This document shows, piece after piece, positions 17,240-26,733 of a stretch of 64,000 nt of DNA. Source of the DNA: an uncultured Clostridium sp. GTDB lineage: Bacteria > Bacillota > Clostridia > Clostridiales > Clostridiaceae. Location: the NCBI RefSeq assembly GCF_910588715.1, contig NZ_CAJURG010000001.1, positions 340,263-404,262 of the forward strand, read 5' to 3'. Made by a program: the position numbers and the translations under genes. Position 1 is the stretch's first letter. Every line of letters begins with the position of its first letter. The notes under the pieces are model-generated. The model was not told where the DNA came from, did not search any database, and saw nothing but the letters and a program-made list of their open reading frames with translations.

Positions 17240-17719
17240 TTATTTTTTAAGTTTGCTTAAATTTATATCTAAAACATTAATTCCAAATTCAAAACATCCA
17301 TTAGAAGTGTTTAAAGTACTAATATCCAACTTTTCTAACTTAACACCATAAGTGTCAGTACAATAAACCTGAATCATTTTTTCTATGTCAATTGTTAAGA
17401 CTTTATCCTTTAAGCTCATACCTTCAATATCGTTTATAGATTTAGTTAAAAGTGCTATAGATCCTTTTACTAATGGATTAGAAGAACTTTTCTTAGAAAT
17501 TTGAAAGCTATTAATATCTATATAAATTATATTGTTCTTAAAACTAGATATTTTCATTGAAGCATCAAAATCAATATTTAACCCAACTAGTTTATAAATA
17601 CCACTAATCTTAATTACATTTCCTAATTCTATTTTTTTAATTATTGCTTTATCTTGAAGATCAATCAAGTTTAATATATCTTCTTTTGATAAATTTAACA
17701 CTAAATTTTTTAATTTCAT
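17240..17719 (-). CDS. Hypothetical protein
   Basis: No named family recognised. From the ATG at 17719 (MKLKNLVLNLSKEDILNLID) the product has 159 residues and is a cytoplasmic, beta-rich protein with repeated amphipathic strands (IELGNVIKISGIYKL, NNIIYIDINSFQIS), reminiscent of lipid-binding DUF2993-like or YpmS-like folds. I chose this start because AGAGGA lies nine bases upstream. The frame is open for 18 more codons to 17773 (MKEYNFMNKNLAF...), whose sequence looks less protein-like. It is divergent from the DUF2156 gene. Confidence 0.6.
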   Translation of the reverse strand: MKLKNLVLNLSKEDILNLIDLQDKAIIKKIELGNVIKISGIYKLVGLNIDFDASMKISSFKNNIIYIDINSFQISKKSSSNPLVKGSIALLTKSINDIEGMSLKDKVLTIDIEKMIQVYCTDTYGVKLEKLDISTLNTSNGCFEFGINVLDINLSKLKK

Positions 17720-17882
17720 ATATTTTATTCCTCTAAAAGCTAAATTTTTATTCATAAAATTATATTCCTTCATTAAAATTTAATTCCTAAATTTTTATTA
17801 ATATATACTTACACATCTTTACAATATAAAAATAAACTATTATATATACTTTTTCTTTTTTAAACAATGAGGGGATGATAAA

Positions 17883-18767
17883 TTGGATAACTTTAAAGAA
17901 TTAACTCTAAGTGATAAAGATTTATTTAATAATTATTTGAGAAATTTCAAAAATAGCTCTTATGAATATTCATTTGCTGCTTTATATTTATGGAGAGATT
18001 TATGCAAAACAAAATATTCTATAATAAATGATTGCTTAATAATAAAAAAAGAAACTCCTGATGGAATATTTTTTATGATGCCAATAGGTTATAATAAATC
18101 AACACTTCAAGAGTTAATTCTTAAATTAAAAGACCTATCAACTAATGATAGTGTTTATTTATTAGGAGATATAGAGGATAGTTTTATTTATGATTTAGAA
18201 ACATTTACTGACATACCTTTTAAAATAGTTGAAAATAGAGATACTTTCGAGTATATATATTTAACAAATGATTTATTAAAATTAGAAGGTAAAAAATATC
18301 ATCAGAAAAAAAATCACTATAACTCCTTTATAAACTCATATAACTATACAGTTACTTCAATTGATAATGAAGAAAAAATAAATGACTGTTTAGAATTATT
18401 ATCAAATTGGCACCTCCAAAAACCTTCTTTATGTAATGAACTTCAAATAGAAACAAAAGAAATAACCGATTTACTTTATAATCTTAATTATTTAGATTTA
18501 TATTCTATTTGTGTATATGTTGAAAATTCATTAGTTGGTTTTTCAATCGGAGAAATATTCAAAGATACAGCTATAATTCACATTGAAAGATGTAATATTA
18601 ATTATAAAGGAGTCTATTCATTTATAAATAGAGAATTTATAAAAAGATATTTTTCAAAAACAACCTATATAAATAGGCAAGAAGATTGTGGTTGCATAGG
18701 TTTAAGAAAATCTAAACTTTCATATAAACCATTATATTTATTAAAAAAATCATTAATAATAATTTAA
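17883..18767 (+). CDS. DUF2156 (phosphatidylglycerol lysyltransferase C-terminal-like) protein
   Basis: The 294-residue protein matches the clostridial DUF2156 family, which shares its GNAT-like fold with the C-terminal domain of MprF. Visible signatures are the N-terminal ELTLSDKDLFNNYL, SYEYSFAALYLWRD, the KKHHQKKNHYNSF-like basic motif (KYHQKKNHYNSFINSY), and the C-terminal INRQEDCGCIGLRKSKLSY. There is no membrane domain, so it is not a full MprF. The start is a TTG, preceded by GAGGGGATG. Family members may transfer aminoacyl groups, but the substrate is unknown. Confidence 0.82.
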   Translation: MDNFKELTLSDKDLFNNYLRNFKNSSYEYSFAALYLWRDLCKTKYSIINDCLIIKKETPDGIFFMMPIGYNKSTLQELILKLKDLSTNDSVYLLGDIEDSFIYDLETFTDIPFKIVENRDTFEYIYLTNDLLKLEGKKYHQKKNHYNSFINSYNYTVTSIDNEEKINDCLELLSNWHLQKPSLCNELQIETKEITDLLYNLNYLDLYSICVYVENSLVGFSIGEIFKDTAIIHIERCNINYKGVYSFINREFIKRYFSKTTYINRQEDCGCIGLRKSKLSYKPLYLLKKSLIII

Positions 18768-18796
18768 AAGGAAGCTGATAAAATCAGCCTCCTTTT
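18766..18796. terminator. Bidirectional terminator between DUF2156 gene and pheT
   Basis: AAAAGGA and GCTGAT pair with ATCAGC and TCCTTTT around an AAA loop with one A/C mismatch. It serves both convergent genes. Confidence 0.8.
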
Positions 18797-18805
18797 AAAC
18801 TATTA

Positions 18806-21181
18806 TTATCTTAAAACAGCACCTAATTTATGTTCTAATGCCTTAAGAATTTTATCGTGAACCTTAGATATATCCTTATCTTCTAAAGTTTTCTTTTCAT
18901 CTCTATAAGCAATTGCGTAAGCTATAGATTTCTTCCCTTCTGGTATTTGAGCACCTTTGTATATATCAAATAGTTGAACCTTTTCTACTAAATTTCCACC
19001 AGCTTTTCTTATTGTTTCTTCTATTTCAGCTACAAGTATAGAATCATCACAAAGAAGAGCAATATCTCTAGTTACTGCTGGGAACTTTGGTAATGGCTTA
19101 TAAGATTTTACAGTAGTTGATGCTTCAAATAAAGAATCTAAGTCTAATTCTGCAACATAGCAATTTACATTAATTCCGTAATTTTCTGTTACATCTGGAT
19201 GAACTTCTCCAAATACACCTACTTTCTTATTTCTTACCATAAGAGCAGCTGTTTTTCCAGGATGATAACTTTGATTTTCACTTTCTCTAACATACTTAGC
19301 TTTAGATATTCCTAAGCCATCAATTATATTTTCGACAATTCCTTTAAGATCTAAATAATCACAATCACCATAAATACCTATAGTTAAAACATTTTTTTCA
19401 GTAGGTAATTGCTTTTCATCTTCATTTGGTAAATATATTCTACCAATTTCAAATAATCTTACATAATCATTATTTCTTGAATAATTTCTTCCTAAAGACT
19501 CCATAATTGAAGGCAATGTAGTTGTTCTCATTACACTATAATCTTCTCCTAACGGGTTCTTTATTTTAACAACATTTCTAAGCTCACTCTCTACAGGTAT
19601 ATTAACTTTATCAAATACTTTAGGTGATACAAATGAATAACTAATAGATTGATTAACTCCACTAGCAACCATTATTTCTATAACCTTATCAGTTAATAGT
19701 TCATTTTTATATTTTGGCTCTCTTTCTGTTGAAACCTTAAATATAGTAGTAGGAATTTTATCATATCCATAAATTCTAGCAATTTCTTCCGCTATATCTT
19801 CTTTTATAGCAATATCTATTCTAAATGTTGGAATAGATATTATTAAATCTTCATTTTTAATTTCTGTAATTAAATCTAAAGAATCTAAAGCTTCCTTCAT
19901 TTCTTCCTTTGAAATTTCAGTTCCTAAGAACTTATTTATCCAAGTAGAATTTACAGTTATAGAACCTTCTTCCTTTACGTCATTATAAATATCTATAGCT
20001 CCTTCCATAACTTCTCCACAATTTAACTCGCAGATTAAAGCACAAGCTCTATCTATTGCAAGTTTAGCTAAGTTTGGATCTATATCCTTATCAAATCTTG
20101 AAGAGCTTTCTGATCTTAAATTTAACTTTTTAGAACTAACTCTTATATTAGTACCTTCAAAATTAGCAGATTCAAATATTACTTCTGTAGTATCATCTTG
20201 AATTTCAGAATTTAATCCACCCATAATTCCAGCTACAGCTACAGATTTAGAGTCATCTTTAATCATTAAAATACTTGAATCTAATTCTCTTTCTATTTCA
20301 TCTAAAGTTGTGAATTTTTCTCCATCTTTAGCTTTTTCAATAACTATAGTTTTACTTTCTATTTGTCTAGCATCAAAAGCGTGCATTGGTTGACCTATTT
20401 CTAACATAACAAAGTTAGTTATATCAACTATATTATTTATAGGTCTAACACCTGCTTCTAAAAGCCTTTCTTGCATCCAGCTTGGAGATGGTTCAACTTT
20501 AACATTTTTAACACCTCTAGCCATATATCTTCTACATAGTTTATCTTTAACTTCAACCTTTAATTTATCATTAATATTAGTGGAGCATTTAACTTCATAA
20601 TTAAAGTTTGGCATAGTATAATTTGTTCTTAATGTTGCAGCTGTTTCTCTAGCCATACCAACCATACTTAAGCAATCAGGTCTATTAGATGTTATTTCAA
20701 AATCTAATATTGCCTTATTTAATCCTAAGTATTCTTTAATATCCATTCCTAATGGAGCATCAGAAGGTAAAATCATTAGTCCGTGTACTGGTTCATCTCC
20801 AGCAATTCCAAGTTCCTCTTCAGAGCAGAACATACCATTAGATACTACCCCTCTCATTTTACCTTTTTTAATCTCAGTTCCATCAGCTAAAATTGATTTA
20901 TGAAGAGCAACAGGAACTATATCTTGCTCTTTCATATTAGTTGCAGCTGTAACTATTTGTATTTCTTCTTTTCCTACATTAACTTGACAAACATTTAATC
21001 TATCTGCATCTGGATGTTTTTCTATTTTTGTAATTTTACCAGTAACAACATTTTTTATATTGTCTCCTTGTATAATAACCTCTTCTAGTGCTGACCCTGA
21101 AAGAGTTAATTTATCTCCTAATGTATGAGGATCTACATTTATTTCAACATAGTCCTTTAACCAATTATATGGTACCTTCAT
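18806..21181 (-). CDS. pheT: Phenylalanyl-tRNA synthetase beta subunit
   Basis: PheT forms the alpha2-beta2 phenylalanyl-tRNA synthetase with PheS. The 791-residue protein has the expected domains in order: an EMAP-like tRNA-binding domain (about 40-150, containing VTGKITKIEKHPDADRL), the B3/B4 editing region (about 210-400), B5, and the C-terminal ferredoxin-fold anticodon-binding domain (about 695-790, starting near PLPKFPAVTRDIALLC). It follows pheS by 17 bases in the same T-box-controlled operon. Confidence 0.97.
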   Translation of the reverse strand: MKVPYNWLKDYVEINVDPHTLGDKLTLSGSALEEVIIQGDNIKNVVTGKITKIEKHPDADRLNVCQVNVGKEEIQIVTAATNMKEQDIVPVALHKSILADGTEIKKGKMRGVVSNGMFCSEEELGIAGDEPVHGLMILPSDAPLGMDIKEYLGLNKAILDFEITSNRPDCLSMVGMARETAATLRTNYTMPNFNYEVKCSTNINDKLKVEVKDKLCRRYMARGVKNVKVEPSPSWMQERLLEAGVRPINNIVDITNFVMLEIGQPMHAFDARQIESKTIVIEKAKDGEKFTTLDEIERELDSSILMIKDDSKSVAVAGIMGGLNSEIQDDTTEVIFESANFEGTNIRVSSKKLNLRSESSSRFDKDIDPNLAKLAIDRACALICELNCGEVMEGAIDIYNDVKEEGSITVNSTWINKFLGTEISKEEMKEALDSLDLITEIKNEDLIISIPTFRIDIAIKEDIAEEIARIYGYDKIPTTIFKVSTEREPKYKNELLTDKVIEIMVASGVNQSISYSFVSPKVFDKVNIPVESELRNVVKIKNPLGEDYSVMRTTTLPSIMESLGRNYSRNNDYVRLFEIGRIYLPNEDEKQLPTEKNVLTIGIYGDCDYLDLKGIVENIIDGLGISKAKYVRESENQSYHPGKTAALMVRNKKVGVFGEVHPDVTENYGINVNCYVAELDLDSLFEASTTVKSYKPLPKFPAVTRDIALLCDDSILVAEIEETIRKAGGNLVEKVQLFDIYKGAQIPEGKKSIAYAIAYRDEKKTLEDKDISKVHDKILKALEHKLGAVLR

Positions 21182-21198
21182 ATTAAATTTCCTCCTAA

Positions 21199-22218
21199 TT
21201 AAAATTGATTTAAAAATCTCATATCACTTTCATATAATGCTCTTATATCATCAATACCATATTTAAGCATAACCATTCTATCTACACCAAAGCCAAAAGC
21301 AAATCCGCTATAAACTTCTGGATCAATTCCACAATTTCTTAAAACATTAGGATGAACCATTCCACATCCTAATATTTCAATCCAACCACTTCCTTTGCAT
21401 ACTCTACATCCCTTACCTTCACAAACAAAACAAGTTGCATCCATTTCAGCTGAAGGTTCAGTAAATGGGAAATGATGTGGTCTAAACTTAGTTACAACTT
21501 TATCACCAAACATTTTTTTTGCAAATAACTCTAAAGTTCCCTTTAAATCTGCAAAAGTAACGCCCTTATCAATAACTAAACCTTCCATTTGATAGAATAT
21601 CGGTGAATGTGTAGCATCTACAGCATCTGATCTATAAACCTTACCTGGAGATATCATCTTTATTGGAGGTTCTTGATTTTCCATTGTTCTAATTTGAATT
21701 GGAGATGTTTGAGTTCTTAAAACTATATTATCATTTATATAAAAAGTATCTTGCTCACTTCTTGCTGGATGATCTTTAGGTATGTTTAAAGCTTCAAAAT
21801 TATAATGATCTAATTCAACTTCAGGACCATCTTCTACTGTGAATCCCATTGAAATAAATATTTCCTTCATACTTTCTAATGTTAAATCTAAAGGATGTCT
21901 CTTACCAATAACATTTTTCTTACCAGGAAGAGAAATATCAATAACTTCACTTGAAAGCTTAATATTTTTCTCTTTTTCCCTTATTTTTCTAACAGCTTCC
22001 TCTAATTTTTCTTCAACTTCACTTTTAGCTTCATTAACTAACTTACCAACTATAGGTCTTTCTTCTGGGCTTAATGATCCCATTCCTCTTAATATTGTTG
22101 TAAGTTCACCTTTTTTTCCAAGGTACTTTACTCTTATCTCTTCTAATGCTGCACTATTTTCTGATGCAGATATTTCATTAAAAGCAGTTTCTTTAATTGC
22201 TAATAATTTTTCTTGCAT
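21199..22218 (-). CDS. pheS: Phenylalanyl-tRNA synthetase alpha subunit
   Basis: PheS carries the class II catalytic core that charges tRNA-Phe. The 339-residue protein has an N-terminal coiled coil (about 1-90), motif 2 region FRPHHFPFTEPSAEMDATCF, a cysteine-rich insertion with CxxC pairs (CFVCEGKGCRVCKG) typical of Firmicute PheS, and motif 3 FGFGVDRMVMLKYG. It is the first gene of the pheST operon behind a T-box leader that senses uncharged tRNA-Phe. AAGGGAG precedes the ATG. Confidence 0.97.
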   Translation of the reverse strand: MQEKLLAIKETAFNEISASENSAALEEIRVKYLGKKGELTTILRGMGSLSPEERPIVGKLVNEAKSEVEEKLEEAVRKIREKEKNIKLSSEVIDISLPGKKNVIGKRHPLDLTLESMKEIFISMGFTVEDGPEVELDHYNFEALNIPKDHPARSEQDTFYINDNIVLRTQTSPIQIRTMENQEPPIKMISPGKVYRSDAVDATHSPIFYQMEGLVIDKGVTFADLKGTLELFAKKMFGDKVVTKFRPHHFPFTEPSAEMDATCFVCEGKGCRVCKGSGWIEILGCGMVHPNVLRNCGIDPEVYSGFAFGFGVDRMVMLKYGIDDIRALYESDMRFLNQF

Positions 22219-22353
22219 TTTTATTCTCCCTTCTTATAATTATTAATTTTATTAGGTTTATTTCATTTGATATTAAAGATACAAAAATATAAAATATTAC
22301 TTTATAATAACTAATTTAACATATGTAAAGTATCTTCTTTTGAAATTTGGTAT

Positions 22354-22611
22354 AAAAAAAGGATACTCAGTCCCATAAAGGGACGGAATATCCGCGTTAC
22401 CACCCTAATTGATATTTTTTTAAATATAAAAATATCCATCTTAATTAAATAACGGCTTTAACCGCTAACTACTACTTATACTTTCATAGTTAGGACTCCT
22501 GAGGGAACTTCAATATAACTTTATATAAAAAGATTTCCAGTCTAAGATCTTTTCTCCCTGTATACTCCACTATATCTACTTTCTCATTCACTGTCTTTTA
22601 ATATTTATTTA
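22354..22611 (-). ncRNA. T-box riboswitch (tRNA-Phe) controlling pheST
   Basis: On the minus strand the leader contains the T-box AGGGTGGTAACGCGG (22392-22406), followed at once by a terminator in which GGATA and CGTCCC pair with GGGAC and TATCC and a run of seven T follows (22354-22393). Uncharged tRNA-Phe would pair with the T-box bulge and favour the antiterminator. Stem I at the 5' end includes GAAGTTCCCTC; the TTC there (22505-22507 on the plus strand) is a likely Phe specifier codon. The promoter is immediately upstream. Confidence 0.93.
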
Positions 22612-22617
22612 CAATTC

Positions 22618-22646
22618 ATTATACAAATAACCAATATTTTTTTCAA
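22618..22646 (-). promoter_or_regulatory. Sigma-A promoter of the pheST T-box leader
   Basis: TTGAAA (22641-22646) and TATAAT (22618-22623), both on the minus strand, are separated by exactly 17 bases, placing the transcript start near 22611. Confidence 0.85.
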
Positions 22647-22666
22647 TACCTTATTTTAAATTTATT

Positions 22667-23443
22667 TTATAGTAGACTTTGTCTTACCCTTTCAAATAAT
22701 ATTATAGAAGTTGCAACCCCTACATTTAAAGATTCAGCTCCACCAGGCATAGGTATTTTAACCTTTTTATCAGCAATACTAAAAATTTCTTTACTTATTC
22801 CATTTCCTTCATTACCAACTGATAATATAACTTTTCCACTTAAATCTTCATCAAAGAAATTTTTTGATTCCTCTAAAGATGTAGCTACTAAACTAAAACC
22901 TCGTTCTTTTAAGCCTTTTAATATACTTAAATCATTATCATAAATTATTGGAATATAAAATATAGAACCCATTGTAGATCTAATTGTTTTATCATTATAT
23001 ATATCAACTGTACCTTTTGTTAATATAATAGCATTTACTCCTGCTGCATGGGCTGTTCTAATTATAGTTCCTAAATTTCCAGGGTCCTGAACTTTATCAC
23101 ACAACAAATAAAAATCTCCATCTATATTGCTTATAGAATTATTTATATTTGCTACTGCAACTATCCCTTGAGTATTTTCTGTTGAAGATAATTGAGAAAA
23201 TAATTCATTTTTCATTTCATATATCTTAATACTATCCATATATTCATATAAATAATCATTTAATTTATCTTTTCCATACTTATTTACTATTATATAATCT
23301 ATGTTACACTTTGCCTTAAAAGCTTCTTGAACTAATCTAAAGCCTTCTATAATATATTTATTTTCTTTAGTTCTATATTTTCTTTCTTTTAATTTTTTTG
23401 TATATTTAAATAGTGTATTGTCTTTACTTTCAATGACTATCAA
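22667..23443 (-). CDS. SpoU/TrmH-family RNA 2'-O-methyltransferase
   Basis: The 258-residue protein is a SPOUT-class enzyme that methylates a ribose 2'-OH in rRNA or tRNA. An N-terminal substrate-binding domain (KKLKERKYRTKENKYIIEG) precedes the knotted SAM-binding domain with its three motifs: VQDPGNLGTIIRTAHAAG, LSVGNEGNGISKEI and MPGGAESLNVGVATSIILFE. It is the likely orthologue of Bacillus ysgA, which also sits directly upstream of pheST. The exact target base is not known from sequence. It is 12 bases behind the KtrA gene and probably part of that operon. Confidence 0.88.
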   Translation of the reverse strand: MIVIESKDNTLFKYTKKLKERKYRTKENKYIIEGFRLVQEAFKAKCNIDYIIVNKYGKDKLNDYLYEYMDSIKIYEMKNELFSQLSSTENTQGIVAVANINNSISNIDGDFYLLCDKVQDPGNLGTIIRTAHAAGVNAIILTKGTVDIYNDKTIRSTMGSIFYIPIIYDNDLSILKGLKERGFSLVATSLEESKNFFDEDLSGKVILSVGNEGNGISKEIFSIADKKVKIPMPGGAESLNVGVATSIILFERVRQSLL

Positions 23444-23454
23444 ACTTTCACCTC

Positions 23455-24126
23455 TTATTTTTTTCTAATTAAAATATCTTCTAAATTACTTAAATCATCT
23501 GCAGATCCAATAGCAACTATAATATCATCTTCAGATAATATATCATCAGCTTTTGGTGATATATCTATATCCTCACCTCTTTTTATTGCCATAATATTAA
23601 TTCCATATCTACTTCTTAACTTAAGTTCATTTAACGTTTTACCACTCCATTCATTAAGAACTCTTAATTCCATTATGCTATAATCAGGAGATAATTCAAT
23701 AAAGTCTAAAATACTAGCTGAAACTAAATTATGAGCCACTCTTACCCCCATATCTTTTTCAGGTAATACAACTCTATCTGCACCTATTTTATATAATACT
23801 TTTGCATGTAAATCACTTTGACCCTTTGCAATTATATATTTAACACCTAATTCTTTAACTAATAAAGTTATCATTACACTTGCTTGTATATTAGATCCAA
23901 TTGTAACAACAGCAACATCAAAGTTTCTTAATCCTAAAGTTTTTAATGCATTTTCATCTGTTGCATCCATTTGAACTGCATGAGTTACAGAATCTGAAAT
24001 TTCTTGCACAGAATCTTCATCCATATCAATTACTAAAACATCATGTCCTAAAGAATATAAAGTTTTTGCAACTGATTCTCCAAATCTTCCTAATCCAATA
24101 ACTACAAACTGCTTACTATTTGCCAT
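23455..24126 (-). CDS. ktrA: Potassium channel gating subunit KtrA/TrkA type
   Basis: The 223-residue protein is the cytoplasmic RCK subunit of a Ktr-type K+ uptake system. The Rossmann motif GLGRFG (11-16) with the following VLVIDMDE binds a nucleotide, and a C-terminal TrkA_C domain (about 140-220), the site where c-di-AMP binds in Firmicute KtrA proteins, follows. It lies ten bases after the channel gene ktrB, in the same operon. Length and layout favour KtrA over the two-domain proteobacterial TrkA. Confidence 0.9.
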   Translation of the reverse strand: MANSKQFVVIGLGRFGESVAKTLYSLGHDVLVIDMDEDSVQEISDSVTHAVQMDATDENALKTLGLRNFDVAVVTIGSNIQASVMITLLVKELGVKYIIAKGQSDLHAKVLYKIGADRVVLPEKDMGVRVAHNLVSASILDFIELSPDYSIMELRVLNEWSGKTLNELKLRSRYGINIMAIKRGEDIDISPKADDILSEDDIIVAIGSADDLSNLEDILIRKK

Positions 24127-24136
24127 ATTTCTTCCC

Positions 24137-25483
24137 CTAACCTATTAAAATTTTTCCTTCTGGATATTTAATTCCTGAATTTTTTCTCTTCCTTGTTATA
24201 GATAATACTACAGTTAATGGGCCAACTCTACCTAAATACATCATAAAAATTATTAATCCTTTTCCTATATTACTTAATTCAGAAGTTAGACCTAAAGTTA
24301 AACCTGCAGTTCCAAAAGCTGACACAGTTTCATAAAATAAAGCTATAAAACTTGCACCTTTTTCCGTATAAGATAATAACATAGTTACTACTATTACTAA
24401 GCTTACTCCAATAAATATTAATGTAAATGCTTTATACACTAAATCCTTACTAAATCTTTTTTTAAATACTTCAGAATCTTCTCTTCCTTGTATTACACAA
24501 ACTATTGTTACAATTAAAATTCCTATAGTAGTTGTTTTTATTCCTCCAGCTGTTGATCCTGGCGAACCCCCAATAAACATTAAAATTATAGTTAAAAATT
24601 GTCCCGCTGTTGTCATACCATCGGTAGGAATACTATTAAATCCAGCTGTTCTAGGTGTAACTGATGCAAAAAATGAGTTTATAACCTTATCAATAAATGA
24701 CATATTTCCTATAGTGTTAACATTATTATTTTCAAATAAAAACATCAATAAAGTTCCACCTAATACTAATACAGTAGTCATCAATATTACCATTTTTGAA
24801 TGAAGAGAAACCTTTCTTAAACTCTTATTACTATATAATTCACTCCATACTGTAAATCCTAAGCCACCAATTATAATTAACGCTGATGCTACCATTATTA
24901 CAACTATATTAGAATTATAAGGTACTAAGCTACTAAAGTTACCTAAAATATCAAAACCAGCATTACAAAAAGCAGATATAGAATGGAAAATACTGTAAAA
25001 TATTCCTCTTCCTAATCCGTATTCTGGAACAAATTGTGTAGAAAATAATAATGCACCAAAAAATTGAACCGATACTGTAAATACTAAAACATACCTAACC
25101 ATTTTAACTAAACCTTGTATGTTAAAAGTATTCATAGCATCTTGCAATATTAATCTTTCCCTTAAAGTAATCTTTTTTCCTAATATAATAGCAATTAATG
25201 TTGTAAAAGACATAAATCCTAATCCACCAATTTCTATTAAAATCATTATAACCGTTTGTCCAAATGTATTCCAATATGTACCTGTATCTACTACTACTAA
25301 CCCCGTAACACACACAGCTGATGTTGCAGTAAATAAAGCATCTAAAAAGTTCGTGCTTTCACCAGTAGATGTAGATATAGGTAAGGTTAATATTAATGCT
25401 CCTACCAATATTACTAATAAGAATCCTAATGCTAAAATTTGAACTCCCTTAAGCTTAATATTTCTTTTAAAGTTCCAATTCAT
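24137..25483 (-). CDS. ktrB: Potassium transporter KtrB/TrkH type
   Basis: KtrB is the membrane subunit of the K+ uptake system with four channel-like repeats. The selectivity-filter glycine is visible in each: TSAVCVTGLVV, SAFCNAGFD, TPRTAGFNS and SAFGTAGLT. About eight to ten membrane helices are present over 448 residues. The first gene of the ktrBA operon; the 160-base leader between the terminator at 25646-25673 and the start shows no recognisable c-di-AMP riboswitch. GGAGGTGATG gives a strong ribosome binding site. Confidence 0.93.
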   Translation of the reverse strand: MNWNFKRNIKLKGVQILALGFLLVILVGALILTLPISTSTGESTNFLDALFTATSAVCVTGLVVVDTGTYWNTFGQTVIMILIEIGGLGFMSFTTLIAIILGKKITLRERLILQDAMNTFNIQGLVKMVRYVLVFTVSVQFFGALLFSTQFVPEYGLGRGIFYSIFHSISAFCNAGFDILGNFSSLVPYNSNIVVIMVASALIIIGGLGFTVWSELYSNKSLRKVSLHSKMVILMTTVLVLGGTLLMFLFENNNVNTIGNMSFIDKVINSFFASVTPRTAGFNSIPTDGMTTAGQFLTIILMFIGGSPGSTAGGIKTTTIGILIVTIVCVIQGREDSEVFKKRFSKDLVYKAFTLIFIGVSLVIVVTMLLSYTEKGASFIALFYETVSAFGTAGLTLGLTSELSNIGKGLIIFMMYLGRVGPLTVVLSITRKRKNSGIKYPEGKILIG

Positions 25484-25645
25484 TGCATCACCTCCAAATT
25501 ACAATAATTCTTATTTTATTTTGTTCTTTTTCTTGATTTTTTATTATATTGAAGTTCCCAATGTATTTTACCATCTTTACAGATATTTTCATAGATATTC
25601 CATATTAAAATGAAAAAATTTCAATATATTATATTAAACTATAAA

Positions 25646-25673
25646 AGGGTTGTTTATTTATTTTAACAACCCT
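25646..25673 (-). terminator. Intrinsic terminator after ytxC
   Basis: AGGGTTGTT pairs with AACAACCCT across a 10-base loop, followed by TTTTATAG on the minus strand. Confidence 0.75.
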
Positions 25674-25699
25674 AAATTTTAAAAATAAGTTATATAAAT

Positions 25700-26590
25700 T
25701 TAAATTTTTATTTGAGATGGCATACAAATTTCACATCCTGCACAATAAAAAACTCTATCACCAAATACATTAACTACAGTCTCAATAAATTCTGTATTTA
25801 TGCAATTTTCTTTATGATGAATTATTATTTGCTTTGGTGCATTAGTTATTAATCCACTTATTATTATATCTTCCATTTTAGCTTCAGTATCTATTTTACA
25901 TTCTGATAAATCTTTCATAAAGTCACTAAAAATATCATTTCCATATCCATCCTTTAAAACATATCCTCCACCATCATGGATATAAATATTAATTTTCTCT
26001 ATTTTACTTTCTTGTATATCAACAAAATACTTTAATAACTTTACAAACTCCTTATATTCTTTTTCCACCATATATTCTTCTACTACTTTATCAACAATAT
26101 TTTCTATATCTTCTCTAAGTTCTTTCATTCTAAAGGTTATAAACCCTTTTATGTTTATTTCTTCATTTTCTTCTAAACAAGTTTTAATTTTTTCTATTAT
26201 AGAGTTTATTTTGCCTATACAATATATCATTTTTTCATCTTTTAAGTTTTCTTCGCTTCTTAAAACCTTCATAATTTTATCTTCAACTTCTATTATTTCA
26301 TCTTGTTTTAAAAAGAAATAAGTTTCAGTTAAAAAATTAAAAAGTTCTTTTTTCCTATATTTTTCAATTACTATATTATATAAAATATTGCTTATATATA
26401 AATAGATCATTCTTCTAACTTTTTCATCATAACAATCTTTTTCGCACATAATTTTTATTAAATTTGAATCACTTTCACTACTTTCCACAAGACCAATAGT
26501 GATATTTTTCTTTTTTAATAATTCTCTAAGCTCTTGTAATTCTTTTACCAAGTCTAAATCATTATTATGCACTAATTTTATCACAAGCAT
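25700..26590 (-). CDS. ytxC: YtxC-like sporulation protein
   Basis: The 296-residue protein fits the YtxC family (PF08812): an N-terminal helical part ending in FNFLTETYFFLKQDEII, an ISxIIEKIK-like central helix, the FITFRMKEL motif, the EEYMVEKEYKEFVKLLKYFVD segment, and a C-terminal alpha/beta portion with IYIHDGGGYVLKDGYG. Two cysteines lie in FYCAGCEIC near the end, which could bind a metal. Orthologues are found in spore-formers and described as putative sporulation proteins without known activity. The ATG at 26590 is chosen because AAGGAG lies eight bases upstream; the frame extends only three codons further. Confidence 0.82.
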   Translation of the reverse strand: MLVIKLVHNNDLDLVKELQELRELLKKKNITIGLVESSESDSNLIKIMCEKDCYDEKVRRMIYLYISNILYNIVIEKYRKKELFNFLTETYFFLKQDEIIEVEDKIMKVLRSEENLKDEKMIYCIGKINSIIEKIKTCLEENEEINIKGFITFRMKELREDIENIVDKVVEEYMVEKEYKEFVKLLKYFVDIQESKIEKINIYIHDGGGYVLKDGYGNDIFSDFMKDLSECKIDTEAKMEDIIISGLITNAPKQIIIHHKENCINTEFIETVVNVFGDRVFYCAGCEICMPSQIKI

Positions 26591-26733
26591 GGATTTCACT
26601 CCTTTCTTAATATTAGTATGTATTAAAAAAATTTCTATATACCCACCTGTCTGTACACTTATTAATAAAATATTGATTTTTTTACGAATATTCTATATGT
26701 TATAAGAAATATATTTAAAAAAGGAGAAAATTA

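Noticed and set aside
25484..25645. c-di-AMP (ydaO-type) riboswitch upstream of ktrB
   Set aside because: The interval is about 160 nt with no recognisable conserved motifs or long stems.
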